A stretch of DNA of 8,287 nt. Origin: Candidatus Omnitrophota bacterium (GTDB lineage: Bacteria; Omnitrophota; Koll11; Gygaellales; Profunditerraquicolaceae). The stretch is from positions 1 to 8,287 of the forward strand of contig JAQTRA010000038.1 in NCBI GenBank assembly GCA_028712045.1, in the 5' to 3' direction. Numbering within the stretch: the first letter of the stretch is position 1; the number at the start of each line of letters is the position of its first letter. The notes below the pieces were generated by a model. That model was not told the DNA's origin. It searched no databases and saw only the letters and a list, made by a program, of their open reading frames with translations. The translations under genes and the position numbers were made by a program. Of the stretch, positions 1 to 6,310 are shown piece after piece.

Positions 1-312
1 TAGAACTTCGCGGTCACTTTTTTTCTGGATCGCGCGCTCAACCTGGGTGACAATATCTTCCATCTTCTCAACGCTCACCGGCCTTTTTTCACAGGCGCGG
101 ATTACCCCGGAAAGCATCTTTTTGCGGTCAAATGATTCCCTGCGGCCGTCTTTTTTGATCACCAACAAAGAAATTTCCTCAATATATTCATAAGTAGTAA
201 AACGTTTGCCACACTTCAGGCACTCCCGCCTGCGCCTGACTGCTGATTCTTCGGCGGTAGCGCGGGAATCTACTACTTTATCTTCTTTATAACCGCAAAA
301 AGGGCACTTCAT
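1..312 (-). CDS. nrdR: Transcriptional repressor NrdR, 5' part (C-terminus beyond window edge)
   Basis: NrdR is the zinc-finger, ATP-cone repressor of ribonucleotide reductase genes; it senses ATP/dATP and binds NrdR boxes upstream of nrd operons. I translated 104 residues from the ATG at 310-312. The N-terminus MKCPFCGY begins a zinc ribbon, with a first CPFC pair at residues 3-6 and a second CLKC pair at about 31-34, followed by the typical [10 protein letters not shown]. The ATP-cone starts near residue 49 ([17 protein letters not shown]) and continues through the [10 protein letters not shown] segment. Family proteins are about 150 residues, so roughly the last third is outside the window. 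The start overlaps the stop of the dCMP deaminase gene by four bases (ATGA). No Shine-Dalgarno is visible in the A-rich stretch upstream, so translation is probably coupled. Identification is from recognised family sequence. Confidence 0.95.
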   Translation of the reverse strand, partial: MKCPFCGYKEDKVVDSRATAEESAVRRRRECLKCGKRFTTYEYIEEISLLVIKKDGRRESFDRKKMLSGVIRACEKRPVSVEKMEDIVTQVERAIQKKSDREVL

Positions 313-770
313 ATTTTTCTTATTTTTATTTTTGCCTGTCTTAAAAAATCCGCGGACATTTTATCCGGATAACCATCGGCAATAACAATCTCTTTTATCT
401 TAGCATTGATCAGCATTTTCGCGCAGATCACACAAGGTTGGTTCGTGGCATAAAGTGTCGCGCCTTTAACGCTGATCCCATGTAAAGACGCCTGGATCAA
501 AGCATTCTGTTCCGCATGCAGCGCGCGGCATAATTCATGGCGCTCACCGGATGGAATATTTAATTTCTTACGTATGCAGCCGATCTCAACACAATGTTTT
601 AATCCGCTGGGCGCGCCGTTATAACCCGTAGCTAAAATCCTCTTTTCGCTGACTAAAACCGCTCCGACGCTACGACGCAGGCAAGTTGATCTTTTCGCAA
701 CAAGGTGCGCCATCTCCAGAAAATATTCATCCCAGCTTGGCCTACGATGCAATACAGTTTTCTTTTTCAT
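309..770 (-). CDS. dCMP deaminase (ComEB-like cytidine/deoxycytidylate deaminase)
   Basis: Predicted zinc-dependent deaminase converting dCMP to dUMP, the substrate of thymidylate synthase. The 153 residues carry the CDA-fold catalytic motif HAE at 85-87 (HAEQNAL), with Glu87 as proton shuttle, and the zinc pair PCVIC at 112-116. The substrate loop GYNGAPSG at 49-56 and the Cys/His-rich segment between 60 and 81 are characteristic of dCMP deaminases rather than tRNA adenosine deaminases. The length fits the family. The stop (309-311) overlaps the nrdR start, and the gene begins two bases after the glyA stop. No strong ribosome binding site precedes the ATG at 768-770, so coupling to glyA is likely. 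The neighbourhood makes sense: GlyA produces the methylene-THF that thymidylate synthase needs, and NrdR controls dNTP supply. ComEB in Bacillus is the same family; a competence role is not implied. Confidence 0.93.
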   Translation of the reverse strand: MKKKTVLHRRPSWDEYFLEMAHLVAKRSTCLRRSVGAVLVSEKRILATGYNGAPSGLKHCVEIGCIRKKLNIPSGERHELCRALHAEQNALIQASLHGISVKGATLYATNQPCVICAKMLINAKIKEIVIADGYPDKMSADFLRQAKIKIRKI

Positions 771-772
771 TT

Positions 773-2017
773 TTAGAGTAACTCCGAATATAATGGAAAT
801 TTCTTAGCTAAAGTAATCGTTTCTTGCTTGATTTTAGCCAACTTAGTTAAATCACCCTGGCTAGTTAAGGCATCATTAATCAGCCCGGCGATTATCTGCA
901 TCTCTCTTTCTTTCATCTTACGCGTGCTTACTGCCGGAGTACCTAAACGAATACCGCTGGTTACTGTCGGGCTCTTTTCATCAAAGGGGATCATATTTTT
1001 ATTCACTGTGATATTGACTTCTCCCAGGATCCTTGAAGCATCCGCGCCGGTAACGTTTTTAGGATTTAAATCCACCAGCATTAAATGCGTATCAGTGCCT
1101 CCGGAAACAATCCGAAAACCTTTTTTCTCTAAAGCAGAAGCTAATTCTTTGGCATTCTTGGTTAATTGAATCTGATATTGTTTAAATTCAGGGGTCATCG
1201 CTTCAGCAAATGCCACCGCCTTAGCCGCAATCACATGCATTAAAGGCCCGCCTTGTATGCCGGGAAAGATCTGGCTATCAATTTTCTTGGCAAACTCTTT
1301 TTTACATAAAATAAACCCTCCGCGCGGTCCGCGTAAAGTCTTATGCGTAGTAGAAGTCACAAACTCCGCGTAAGGCACCGGCGATGGATGAATTCCGGCC
1401 GCCACTAAACCGGCGATATGCGCCATATCCACAAATAAATACGCGCCTACGCTATCAGCAATCTGACGAAATCTTTTAAAATCAATTATCCTGGGATACG
1501 CCGAAGCGCCGGCTAAAATCATTTTTGGTTTATGTGTTGTAGCCAGCTCCTGAATCAAATCGTAATTCAGGCTCTCTGTTTTTTTATCGACACCATAACC
1601 CACCATTTTATAAAATCTTCCGGAAAAATTATGCGGATGTCCGTGTGTAAGATGCCCGCCAGCAGCTAAATCCATTGCCAAAACAGTATCTCCGGGATTT
1701 ATGGCCGCAAAATAAACCGCCATATTTGCCTGGGATCCCGAATGCGGCTGAACATTTACATGCTCCGCGCCAAATATTTCCTTAGCTCTTTCAATCGCCA
1801 GACTTTCAACAATATCAACATTTTCACATCCACCATACCAACGTTTACCCGGGTAACCCTCGGCGTATTTATTCGTTAGTACCGAGCCCTGCGCCTCTAA
1901 CACGGCTAAAGATGCGAAATTCTCCGAGGCAATTAACTCCAAATTCTCTTCCTGTCGTTTAAGTTCTTGCCTAATTGCTGCGTAAACCTGCGGATCCGTT
2001 TCTTTTAAATGTTTCAC
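773..2017 (-). CDS. glyA: Serine hydroxymethyltransferase
   Basis: PLP enzyme that interconverts serine + THF with glycine + 5,10-methylene-THF; cytoplasmic. I place the start at the GTG at 2015-2017 (414 residues, [15 protein letters not shown]). An AAGGAG site lies exactly 8 bases upstream of it. The longer alternative GTG at 2024-2026 (417 residues) overlaps that same site, so it has no usable spacing. In the longer numbering the PLP lysine is Lys229 in [14 protein letters not shown], preceded by Asp200 and His203 in [18 protein letters not shown] (31-39), [11 protein letters not shown] (91-101) and the carboxylate-binding Arg360 in SGIRLGTPA are all present. Length and motifs are normal, with no sign of disruption. 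The rpiB stop (2030-2032) is part of the SD. Glycine from this enzyme is the substrate of PurD, encoded upstream in the same run. Confidence 0.97.
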   Translation of the reverse strand: MKHLKETDPQVYAAIRQELKRQEENLELIASENFASLAVLEAQGSVLTNKYAEGYPGKRWYGGCENVDIVESLAIERAKEIFGAEHVNVQPHSGSQANMAVYFAAINPGDTVLAMDLAAGGHLTHGHPHNFSGRFYKMVGYGVDKKTESLNYDLIQELATTHKPKMILAGASAYPRIIDFKRFRQIADSVGAYLFVDMAHIAGLVAAGIHPSPVPYAEFVTSTTHKTLRGPRGGFILCKKEFAKKIDSQIFPGIQGGPLMHVIAAKAVAFAEAMTPEFKQYQIQLTKNAKELASALEKKGFRIVSGGTDTHLMLVDLNPKNVTGADASRILGEVNITVNKNMIPFDEKSPTVTSGIRLGTPAVSTRKMKEREMQIIAGLINDALTSQGDLTKLAKIKQETITLAKKFPLYSELL

Positions 2018-2025
2018 TTTTTCCA

Positions 2026-2031
2026 CTCCTT
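2026..2031 (-). promoter_or_regulatory. Ribosome binding site that decides the glyA start
   Basis: The minus strand reads TAAGGAGTGG here: the rpiB stop TAA is fused to an AAGGAG Shine-Dalgarno. The first in-frame GTG begins inside this site (2026), so it cannot be served by it. The second GTG (2015-2017) sits 8 bases downstream, the usual spacing. This supports the shorter GlyA and termination-reinitiation from rpiB. Confidence 0.7.
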
Positions 2032-2461
2032 ATTTATCAATTAATTTCAATCTTCTTAAATGCCTGCCCCCTAAAAATTTAGTCTTTAACCAAACCGTAA
2101 TCATCTTTTTAGCTAAATCCGCGGTTACAAATGCCGAGCCTAAAACCAAAACATTGCTATCATTATGCTCACGGCTTAATTTAGCTGCCTTTAAATTATA
2201 GCAAAGTGCGGCGCGCACTCCAGACAGCCTATTGGCAACTATGGAATTACCGATACCGCTTTTACAAATAAGTATACCTTGTTTAGCTTCGCCGGATGAA
2301 ATCTTTTTGGCTAGAGCATAAGCATACACCGGATAATCACAGCGCTCCTTAGAATACGTGCCTAAATCCTGAACGCTAATCCTTTTTTTATCAAAATAGC
2401 TCAACAGTTTTTTCTTTAAAACAAATCCGGCGTGATCTGAAGCAATCAGAAGTTTACTCAT
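2030..2461 (-). CDS. rpiB: Ribose-5-phosphate isomerase B (RpiB/LacAB family)
   Basis: Catalyses ribulose-5-phosphate to ribose-5-phosphate interconversion in the pentose phosphate pathway, supplying the precursor of PRPP for purine synthesis. The 143-residue protein has the N-terminal ASDHAGFVLK (7-16) with substrate-binding Asp9-His10, and QDLGT near 31-35. The catalytic cysteine is Cys66, followed by SGIGNSIVANR (68-78) and GVRAALCYN. The HND segment is at 99-101, and the C-terminal tail is WLKTKFLGGRHLRR. Residue 67 after the catalytic Cys is Lys, where the well-known enzymes have Gly (CGTG/CGSG type); the rest of the loop is intact. The start ATG overlaps the stop of the upstream fusion gene (ATGA at 2458-2461). 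An AAAGGA lies about 13 bases upstream, too far to be strong. The order after a sua5/phosphatase gene and before glyA resembles the ywl region of Firmicutes. A LacA/B sugar isomerase is possible but less likely here. Confidence 0.93.
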   Translation of the reverse strand: MSKLLIASDHAGFVLKKKLLSYFDKKRISVQDLGTYSKERCDYPVYAYALAKKISSGEAKQGILICKSGIGNSIVANRLSGVRAALCYNLKAAKLSREHNDSNVLVLGSAFVTADLAKKMITVWLKTKFLGGRHLRRLKLIDK

Positions 2462-3522
2462 ATGATTTTACTTATCCTTTCTACGGCATTTTTAATAATA
2501 TTCAGGGTGTCCTCATAAAACTCCAAAGATCTTCCGGCAGGATCAGGAATATCCAGGTTATTATCATTTATTTTAGCAAATTCCTTTAATAAAAAAAGCC
2601 TATTCTTAGCTTCCGGGGCAAGCAGCAGGATTTCACGCTCATGGGTGCTTTCCATGGTCAAAATAATATCTGACCTGTTTATCAATTCTTTAGTTACCCT
2701 TTGCGCGCGATGGCTGCTCACATCAATTGCTTCCATACTCTTAAGAATTTCCCGTGTTTCCTGACTGGCGCCACCTCCGGCAAGGATCATTATCCCTGCG
2801 GAATCTACTTCTACGTCGGTTCTTTTCTGTTTTTCTAAAACCTTCTTTAAATACGCTTCAGCCATTACTGAACGGCAGGAATTTCCCGTGCAGACAAAAA
2901 GCACGGTTTTTGTTGCAGCGACTTTTTCGATATCTTCATCTTCAATCGCCCCGCTTCTGACGATCTGCAATGTTTCAGTGGTTAAATCTACAATGGTCGA
3001 TTCCAGCCCTATTTTTGTCTGGCCGGCGTCAAGAGCTAAGTCCACCAAACCATCCATATCTTTAATCGCCTGCTCAAAATTATCCGGCGCAGGTTCATCG
3101 GAAATATTAGACGATGGGCAAGCTAGCGGTACTTTAGATTTAGCGATAATTCTTAAGGCGACTTGATTATCCGGCATACGCAAACCAACTTTGCCTTCGG
3201 TGATAGATTTAAATATAATTGTCAGCGGCCCCGGCCAGAATTTATGCATTAATTTGTAAGCGGCAACCGGAATATCATTGGCAAATTCTTCAACTTCAGC
3301 CTGGTCAGCTATGATCAACGAAAACGGCTTATCTTTTGGCCTTTTTTTAATTTCATAAAGCCTATCCAGCGCGAATTTATCCAAAGCATTGGCCGCAATA
3401 CCATAAACAGTTTCCGTAGGAATAATTACTAATCCTCCGTTACTGATCACCTCAGCTGCCTGATTAATATACTCTTCTTCCGGGGCAGCGGGATTAATTT
3501 TAATTATTTTTGTTACGCTCAT
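2458..3522 (-). CDS. Fusion: threonylcarbamoyl-AMP synthase (Sua5/YrdC) + low-molecular-weight phosphatase
   Basis: Two-domain protein of 354 residues. Residues about 8-195 form the Sua5/YrdC/YciO fold, which makes threonylcarbamoyl-AMP for the t6A37 tRNA modification. Visible motifs are IPTETVYGIAANA (34-46), the KKRPKDKPFSL nucleotide-binding segment (59-69), WPGPLT (96-101), PSSNIS (136-141), LESTIVDL (173-180) and the closing VRSGAI. Residues about 205-354 form an LMW protein-tyrosine/arginine phosphatase. Its P-loop is CTGNSCRS with nucleophile Cys211 and Arg217, followed by DSAGI (240-244) and the general acid Asp327 in the DPAG motif. No internal Met or SD occurs at the junction, so it is read as one chain. 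The Sua5 part lacks the extra C-terminal Sua5 domain and is YrdC-length. It overlaps purE and rpiB by 4 bases each, implying coupled translation. In B. subtilis the two activities are separate neighbouring genes (ywlC, ywlE). Confidence 0.93.
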   Translation of the reverse strand: MSVTKIIKINPAAPEEEYINQAAEVISNGGLVIIPTETVYGIAANALDKFALDRLYEIKKRPKDKPFSLIIADQAEVEEFANDIPVAAYKLMHKFWPGPLTIIFKSITEGKVGLRMPDNQVALRIIAKSKVPLACPSSNISDEPAPDNFEQAIKDMDGLVDLALDAGQTKIGLESTIVDLTTETLQIVRSGAIEDEDIEKVAATKTVLFVCTGNSCRSVMAEAYLKKVLEKQKRTDVEVDSAGIMILAGGGASQETREILKSMEAIDVSSHRAQRVTKELINRSDIILTMESTHEREILLLAPEAKNRLFLLKEFAKINDNNLDIPDPAGRSLEFYEDTLNIIKNAVERISKII

Positions 3523-4001
3523 ATTTTGATTTTAGTCTGTTTAATCTTAAGGCGCATCTGTTTTTTATAATTAACCAGCTTACTGCGAATTTTAGCATCG
3601 TTTAACCCGAGGATCTCTAAAGCAAAAAGCGCGGCGTTTTTAGCACCGGCTTTACCAATTGCCATGCAGGCAACCGGAATTCCCGGAGGCATCTGCACAG
3701 TGGATAAAAGTGAATCCAGGCCTTTTAAATTTTTTGTCTCAATGGGTATGCCGATAACCGGTAAGGTCGTGTGGCTGGCCACAACTCCGGCTAAAGCAGC
3801 AGACATACCCGCGGCGGCAATAAAGACTTTTGTTCCGGCTTTAGGAGCTGACTCCACATATTGCGCTACTTCTTTAGGAGTTCTATGCGCGGATAAAACC
3901 TTGGCCTCAAAACTTACTTTAAATTCTTTTAAAAGGTTGATCGCCTCATTGACTGTTTCTAGATCCGACTGGCTGCCCATAATTATGCTTATTTTCTGCA
4001 T
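3519..4001 (-). CDS. purE: N5-carboxyaminoimidazole ribonucleotide mutase (PurE, class I)
   Basis: Moves the carboxyl group of N5-CAIR to give CAIR in de novo purine synthesis; normally an octameric cytoplasmic enzyme. The 160-residue protein starts MQKISIIMGSQSDLETV, with the phosphate-binding GSQSD at 9-13. The catalytic SAHRTP is at 37-42 (His39), followed by AAAGMSAALAGVVASHT (62-78) and the LLSTVQMPPGIPVACMAIG segment. SAHRTP together with AAGMSAALAG marks the class I mutase, which needs PurK, rather than the class II CO2-using form; no purK is in this window. A strong GGGGAGGG Shine-Dalgarno (4006-4013) shares bases with the purD stop TAG. The last codons overlap the sua5 fusion start (ATGA). 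The C-terminal tail is Lys-rich (KKQMRLKIKQTKIKI) but otherwise unremarkable. Confidence 0.97.
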   Translation of the reverse strand: MQKISIIMGSQSDLETVNEAINLLKEFKVSFEAKVLSAHRTPKEVAQYVESAPKAGTKVFIAAAGMSAALAGVVASHTTLPVIGIPIETKNLKGLDSLLSTVQMPPGIPVACMAIGKAGAKNAALFALEILGLNDAKIRSKLVNYKKQMRLKIKQTKIKI

Positions 4002-4012
4002 ACTGCCCTCCC

Positions 4013-5284
4013 CTAATTTTTAGCTCGTTTACCAATATCTTTGCGAAAGTGCATATCTTCAAAATTTATTTTTTCAACTGCGGCGTAAGCTTTATTGATG
4101 GCTTCTTTTATTGAATTGCCTAAACCGGTTACTCCTAAAACCCGGCCGCCGCTGGTTAAAATTTTATTTCCTGATTTTTTAGTTCCGGCATGAAAAACAA
4201 CTACATCATCTAATTTAGCCACCTGATCCAGGCCGCTGATTTCTTTATCTTTTGCGTAATTCCCCGGATAACCGCTAGCTGCGCAAACTACACAAACGCA
4301 AGCCCGGGTATCCCAATCTAAATTCTTTATTCTGGAAAGTTTGCCTTCACTAGTGGCCAACATAACTTCTAAAAGATCTGATTTAAGCCTGGGTAGAATC
4401 GCCTGGGTTTCCGGATCGCCAAAACGCACATTAAACTCCAAAGCCTTCGGGCCGTCTTTAGTTAACATTACCCCGGCATACAATACTCCGCGAAACTCGA
4501 TACCTTCTTTGGCTAAGCCGTCGACCGTGCGATAAATAATTTTATCTAAGATTTCTTTAAATAATTCCGTTGTGACTACGCTGGCCGGAGAATAAGCGCC
4601 CATTCCGCCGGTGTTAGGGCCGGCATCATTATCAAAAATACGTTTGTGATCTTGCGCTGAAGCCAAAGCGATTACTTCTTTGGAATCCGTAATTACTAAA
4701 ATCGATGCTTCTTGCCCCTCTAAACACTCTTCAATAATAATCTTGTTGCCTGCCTCACCAAAAATCTTTTCCTGCATCATTGAGGCCACTGCCTGCTTAG
4801 CCTCATCAATAGTTTTAGCGACAACTACCCCTTTGCCTGCGGCTAAACCATCAGCTTTAACTACACAAGGCGCGCCAATTTTTTCAATATATTTATTTGC
4901 CGCATCAGGATGATCGAAAACTTTAAAATCCGCAGTAGGCACCTTATATTTAGCCATCAGCTCTTTTGAAAATACCTTGCTTGCTTCTAATTGAGCCGCA
5001 GCTTTATTTGGGCCGAAGATGCGCAATTTATTTTCACAGAATATATCAACAATACCCGCGGCTAATGTAACTTCCGGGCCGACTACCGTTAAATCAATTT
5101 TTTCTTTTCTGGCAAATTCAAGCAGGCCGTCTAGGTCATCGGCTTTGATATCGGTACATTCGGCAATCTGGCTGATCCCGCCATTGCCCGGAGCGCAGAA
5201 TATCTTAGCGCACAATTTTGATTGCGCGATCTTCCAGACTAACGCGTGCTCCCTGCCACCTGAACCAATAACTAAAATCCGCAT
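4013..5284 (-). CDS. purD: Phosphoribosylamine--glycine ligase (GAR synthetase)
   Basis: ATP-dependent ligation of glycine to phosphoribosylamine, the second step of purine synthesis. The 423 residues have the family layout. The N-domain carries GSGGREHALVWK (8-18), APGNGG (31-36) and VVGPE (67-71). The hinge FGPNKAAAQLEASKVFSK follows at 90-107. The ATP-grasp domain has VVKADGLAAGKGVVVA (141-156), EECLEGQEASI (185-195), AQDHKRIFDNDAGPNTGGMGAYSP (210-233) and the metal-binding ALEFNVRFGDPETQ (281-294). The C-terminal lid ends MHFRKDIGKRA. Length is typical and no residue of the main motifs is missing. The start follows AAGGA with about 6 bases spacing, in sequence shared with the end of ybaB, whose stop is 10 bases away. 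Its glycine substrate is made by GlyA encoded downstream in the same run. Confidence 0.97.
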   Translation of the reverse strand: MRILVIGSGGREHALVWKIAQSKLCAKIFCAPGNGGISQIAECTDIKADDLDGLLEFARKEKIDLTVVGPEVTLAAGIVDIFCENKLRIFGPNKAAAQLEASKVFSKELMAKYKVPTADFKVFDHPDAANKYIEKIGAPCVVKADGLAAGKGVVVAKTIDEAKQAVASMMQEKIFGEAGNKIIIEECLEGQEASILVITDSKEVIALASAQDHKRIFDNDAGPNTGGMGAYSPASVVTTELFKEILDKIIYRTVDGLAKEGIEFRGVLYAGVMLTKDGPKALEFNVRFGDPETQAILPRLKSDLLEVMLATSEGKLSRIKNLDWDTRACVCVVCAASGYPGNYAKDKEISGLDQVAKLDDVVVFHAGTKKSGNKILTSGGRVLGVTGLGNSIKEAINKAYAAVEKINFEDMHFRKDIGKRAKN

Positions 5285-5293
5285 TTATTTCCT

Positions 5294-5590
5294 TTAGGTA
5301 AGGCCCGGTATATTCAGCCCGGTAACATCTTTCATTTTCTGCGCCGCGATTTCCTGCGAACGTTTAATTGAACGATTAAATGTATCTTTTAATGAAGCTG
5401 CAAGATTTGCTTTTTCTGATCCTTCAAGATTATCCTTAATCACCAGCTCTTTTACTTCCTGAGAGCCGTTCATGGTAATTTTAATTAAACCATCAGAACT
5501 TTGGATATCAAAATTCGTATTATCTAATTGCCGCTTGATCTCCTGCATCTTCTTCTGCATATCAAACAACGCTTTCATCTTGTCAAACAT
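5294..5590 (-). CDS. YbaB/EbfC-family nucleoid-associated protein
   Basis: Small DNA-binding dimer of the YbaB/EbfC family, associated with the nucleoid in other bacteria. The 98 residues show an N-terminal helix with regularly spaced charged residues (MFDKMKALFDMQKKMQEIKRQL). A central beta sheet follows with the VKELVIKDNL segment, then a second helix and the characteristic ending VTGLNIPGL. Length matches the family (about 100). A GGAAGGA Shine-Dalgarno lies about 7 bases before the ATG at 5588-5590. The usual bacterial context is dnaX-ybaB-recR; here it stands directly before purD (9-base gap) and 24 bases after the cupin gene. It is therefore detached from its replication/repair neighbours, and its link with purine genes is positional only. 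Confidence 0.92.
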   Translation of the reverse strand: MFDKMKALFDMQKKMQEIKRQLDNTNFDIQSSDGLIKITMNGSQEVKELVIKDNLEGSEKANLAASLKDTFNRSIKRSQEIAAQKMKDVTGLNIPGLT

Positions 5591-5614
5591 AAGTATCCTT
5601 CCTGTTTATTCCGC

Positions 5615-5935
5615 TTAAGCCTTGATCATGACTAAAAACATCTTGAAACGGTCTATTGCCTTTAGAGAATGCGGCTTATTTGCCGGCATAATAATAGTTT
5701 CGCCGGTTTTTAAGTTATGCTGCTTTCCGGCAATAGTTATTTCTACTTTTCCGTCAAAAATATAAACTAACGCGTCAAATGGCGCGGTATGCTCGCTTAA
5801 ACCCTGGCCTTTATCAAAAGCAAAAAGCGTTACTGAGCCTTTTTCTTTCTTAATCAGCTCCTTACTCACAACAGAGCCATCTTGATAATCTACCAAATTA
5901 TTCAAATTACCAGCTTCTTCGATAATATTCAGCAT
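5615..5935 (-). CDS. Small single-domain cupin protein
   Basis: A 106-residue one-domain cupin. Motif 1 is the GQGLSEHTAPFDALVYIFDG stretch (43-62), with a single His49 and Asp54 near the usual Glu position. Motif 2 is GETIIMPANKPHSLKA (78-93), with Pro84 and His89. The classic HxH pair is therefore not complete. This variant (SEHTAPFDA) is one I recognise from many small cupins of unknown function, so metal binding is plausible but not shown. It could be a sensor or sugar/metabolite-binding protein; I cannot name a substrate. The ATG at 5933-5935 directly abuts the TAA of the upstream small membrane gene. No Shine-Dalgarno precedes it, which suggests translational coupling. It lies 24 bases before ybaB. 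Confidence 0.85.
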   Translation of the reverse strand: MLNIIEEAGNLNNLVDYQDGSVVSKELIKKEKGSVTLFAFDKGQGLSEHTAPFDALVYIFDGKVEITIAGKQHNLKTGETIIMPANKPHSLKAIDRFKMFLVMIKA

Positions 5936-6226
5936 TTATTTTGTAATTTTCTTTATTGCCCTAAGCATTTCTTGGCTATCTTTTCGCCCTTGCATAAATT
6001 CTTCATTGGTTATTGTCGGTCTCTCTACTTTCACAATTGATTTTGATACCACCCTATCCCAATTATCACCATCTTTACAAACTTCCAAGACTCCCTTTAT
6101 TTTATTGAATCTTAAGAGATCAGGAGTTTGATCATCTATATACTCATATTTAGGACAAGCAATGTAAAGAATAAATCCAGCAACTATCATTAACAAAATT
6201 ACCTGAAGAAAAGTTTGCTTCTTCAT
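5936..6226 (-). CDS. Small membrane-anchored protein of unknown function
   Basis: I do not recognise a family. With the ATG at 6224-6226 the product has 96 residues. It has two Lys at the N-terminus, one hydrophobic segment at about 6-23 (FLQVILLMIVAGFILYIAC), then a polar domain of about 70 residues with many charges (KYEYIDDQ, KDGDNWDRVV, RKDSQEMLRAIKK). This is the layout of a bitopic protein with the C-terminal part outside the cytoplasm. Cys24 follows YIA, a poor lipobox, so a lipoprotein is doubtful. A longer start at 6265 (109 residues) is open, but a perfect AAGGAGG site 6 bases before 6226 favours the shorter form. The gene follows the DUF4393-like gene by 84 bases and abuts the cupin gene with no gap. 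It is AT-rich like the gene upstream. Confidence 0.6.
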   Translation of the reverse strand: MKKQTFLQVILLMIVAGFILYIACPKYEYIDDQTPDLLRFNKIKGVLEVCKDGDNWDRVVSKSIVKVERPTITNEEFMQGRKDSQEMLRAIKKITK

Positions 6227-6232
6227 CTCGTC

Positions 6233-6239
6233 CCTCCTT
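6233..6239 (-). promoter_or_regulatory. Strong ribosome binding site for the small membrane protein
   Basis: The minus strand has AAGGAGG followed by 6 bases and ATG at 6226. This is one of the best Shine-Dalgarno matches in the window. It shows that the small open frame is very probably translated and that the start is not the upstream ATG at 6265, which would read through this site. Confidence 0.7.
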
Positions 6240-6310
6240 GTACTAATTAAAACAAATATTTCCAAAAACCTAACCTTACTATCCGTTAAGAATATAGATA
6301 TCTTTGAATT

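Noticed and set aside
828..1169. Plus-strand open frame opposite glyA
   Set aside because: It lies wholly inside a clear SHMT gene, has no family resemblance and no ribosome site. It is a shadow frame, as are the other plus-strand open frames at about 2754, 2888, 3664, 4341, 4680, 5019, 6810 and 7828.
2890..2905. Separate start for the phosphatase domain inside the fusion gene
   Set aside because: There is only an in-frame GTG at Val207 with no Shine-Dalgarno, and an out-of-frame ATG. The single reading frame is uninterrupted.
4013..5284. Riboswitch or PurR-like site controlling the purine genes
   Set aside because: The gaps before purD and purE are 9 and 11 bases, leaving no leader; any control element must lie upstream of ybaB or outside the window.
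5933..5938. Fusion or frameshift between the small membrane gene and the cupin
   Set aside because: The TAA stop and the ATG are directly adjacent and in frame, but the cupin begins with a normal N-terminus and has ordinary length, so these are simply abutting genes.
6227..6265. Longer start for the small membrane protein
   Set aside because: It would place a polar 13-residue leader before the membrane segment, and its ATG lacks a ribosome site, while the downstream ATG has a near-perfect one.
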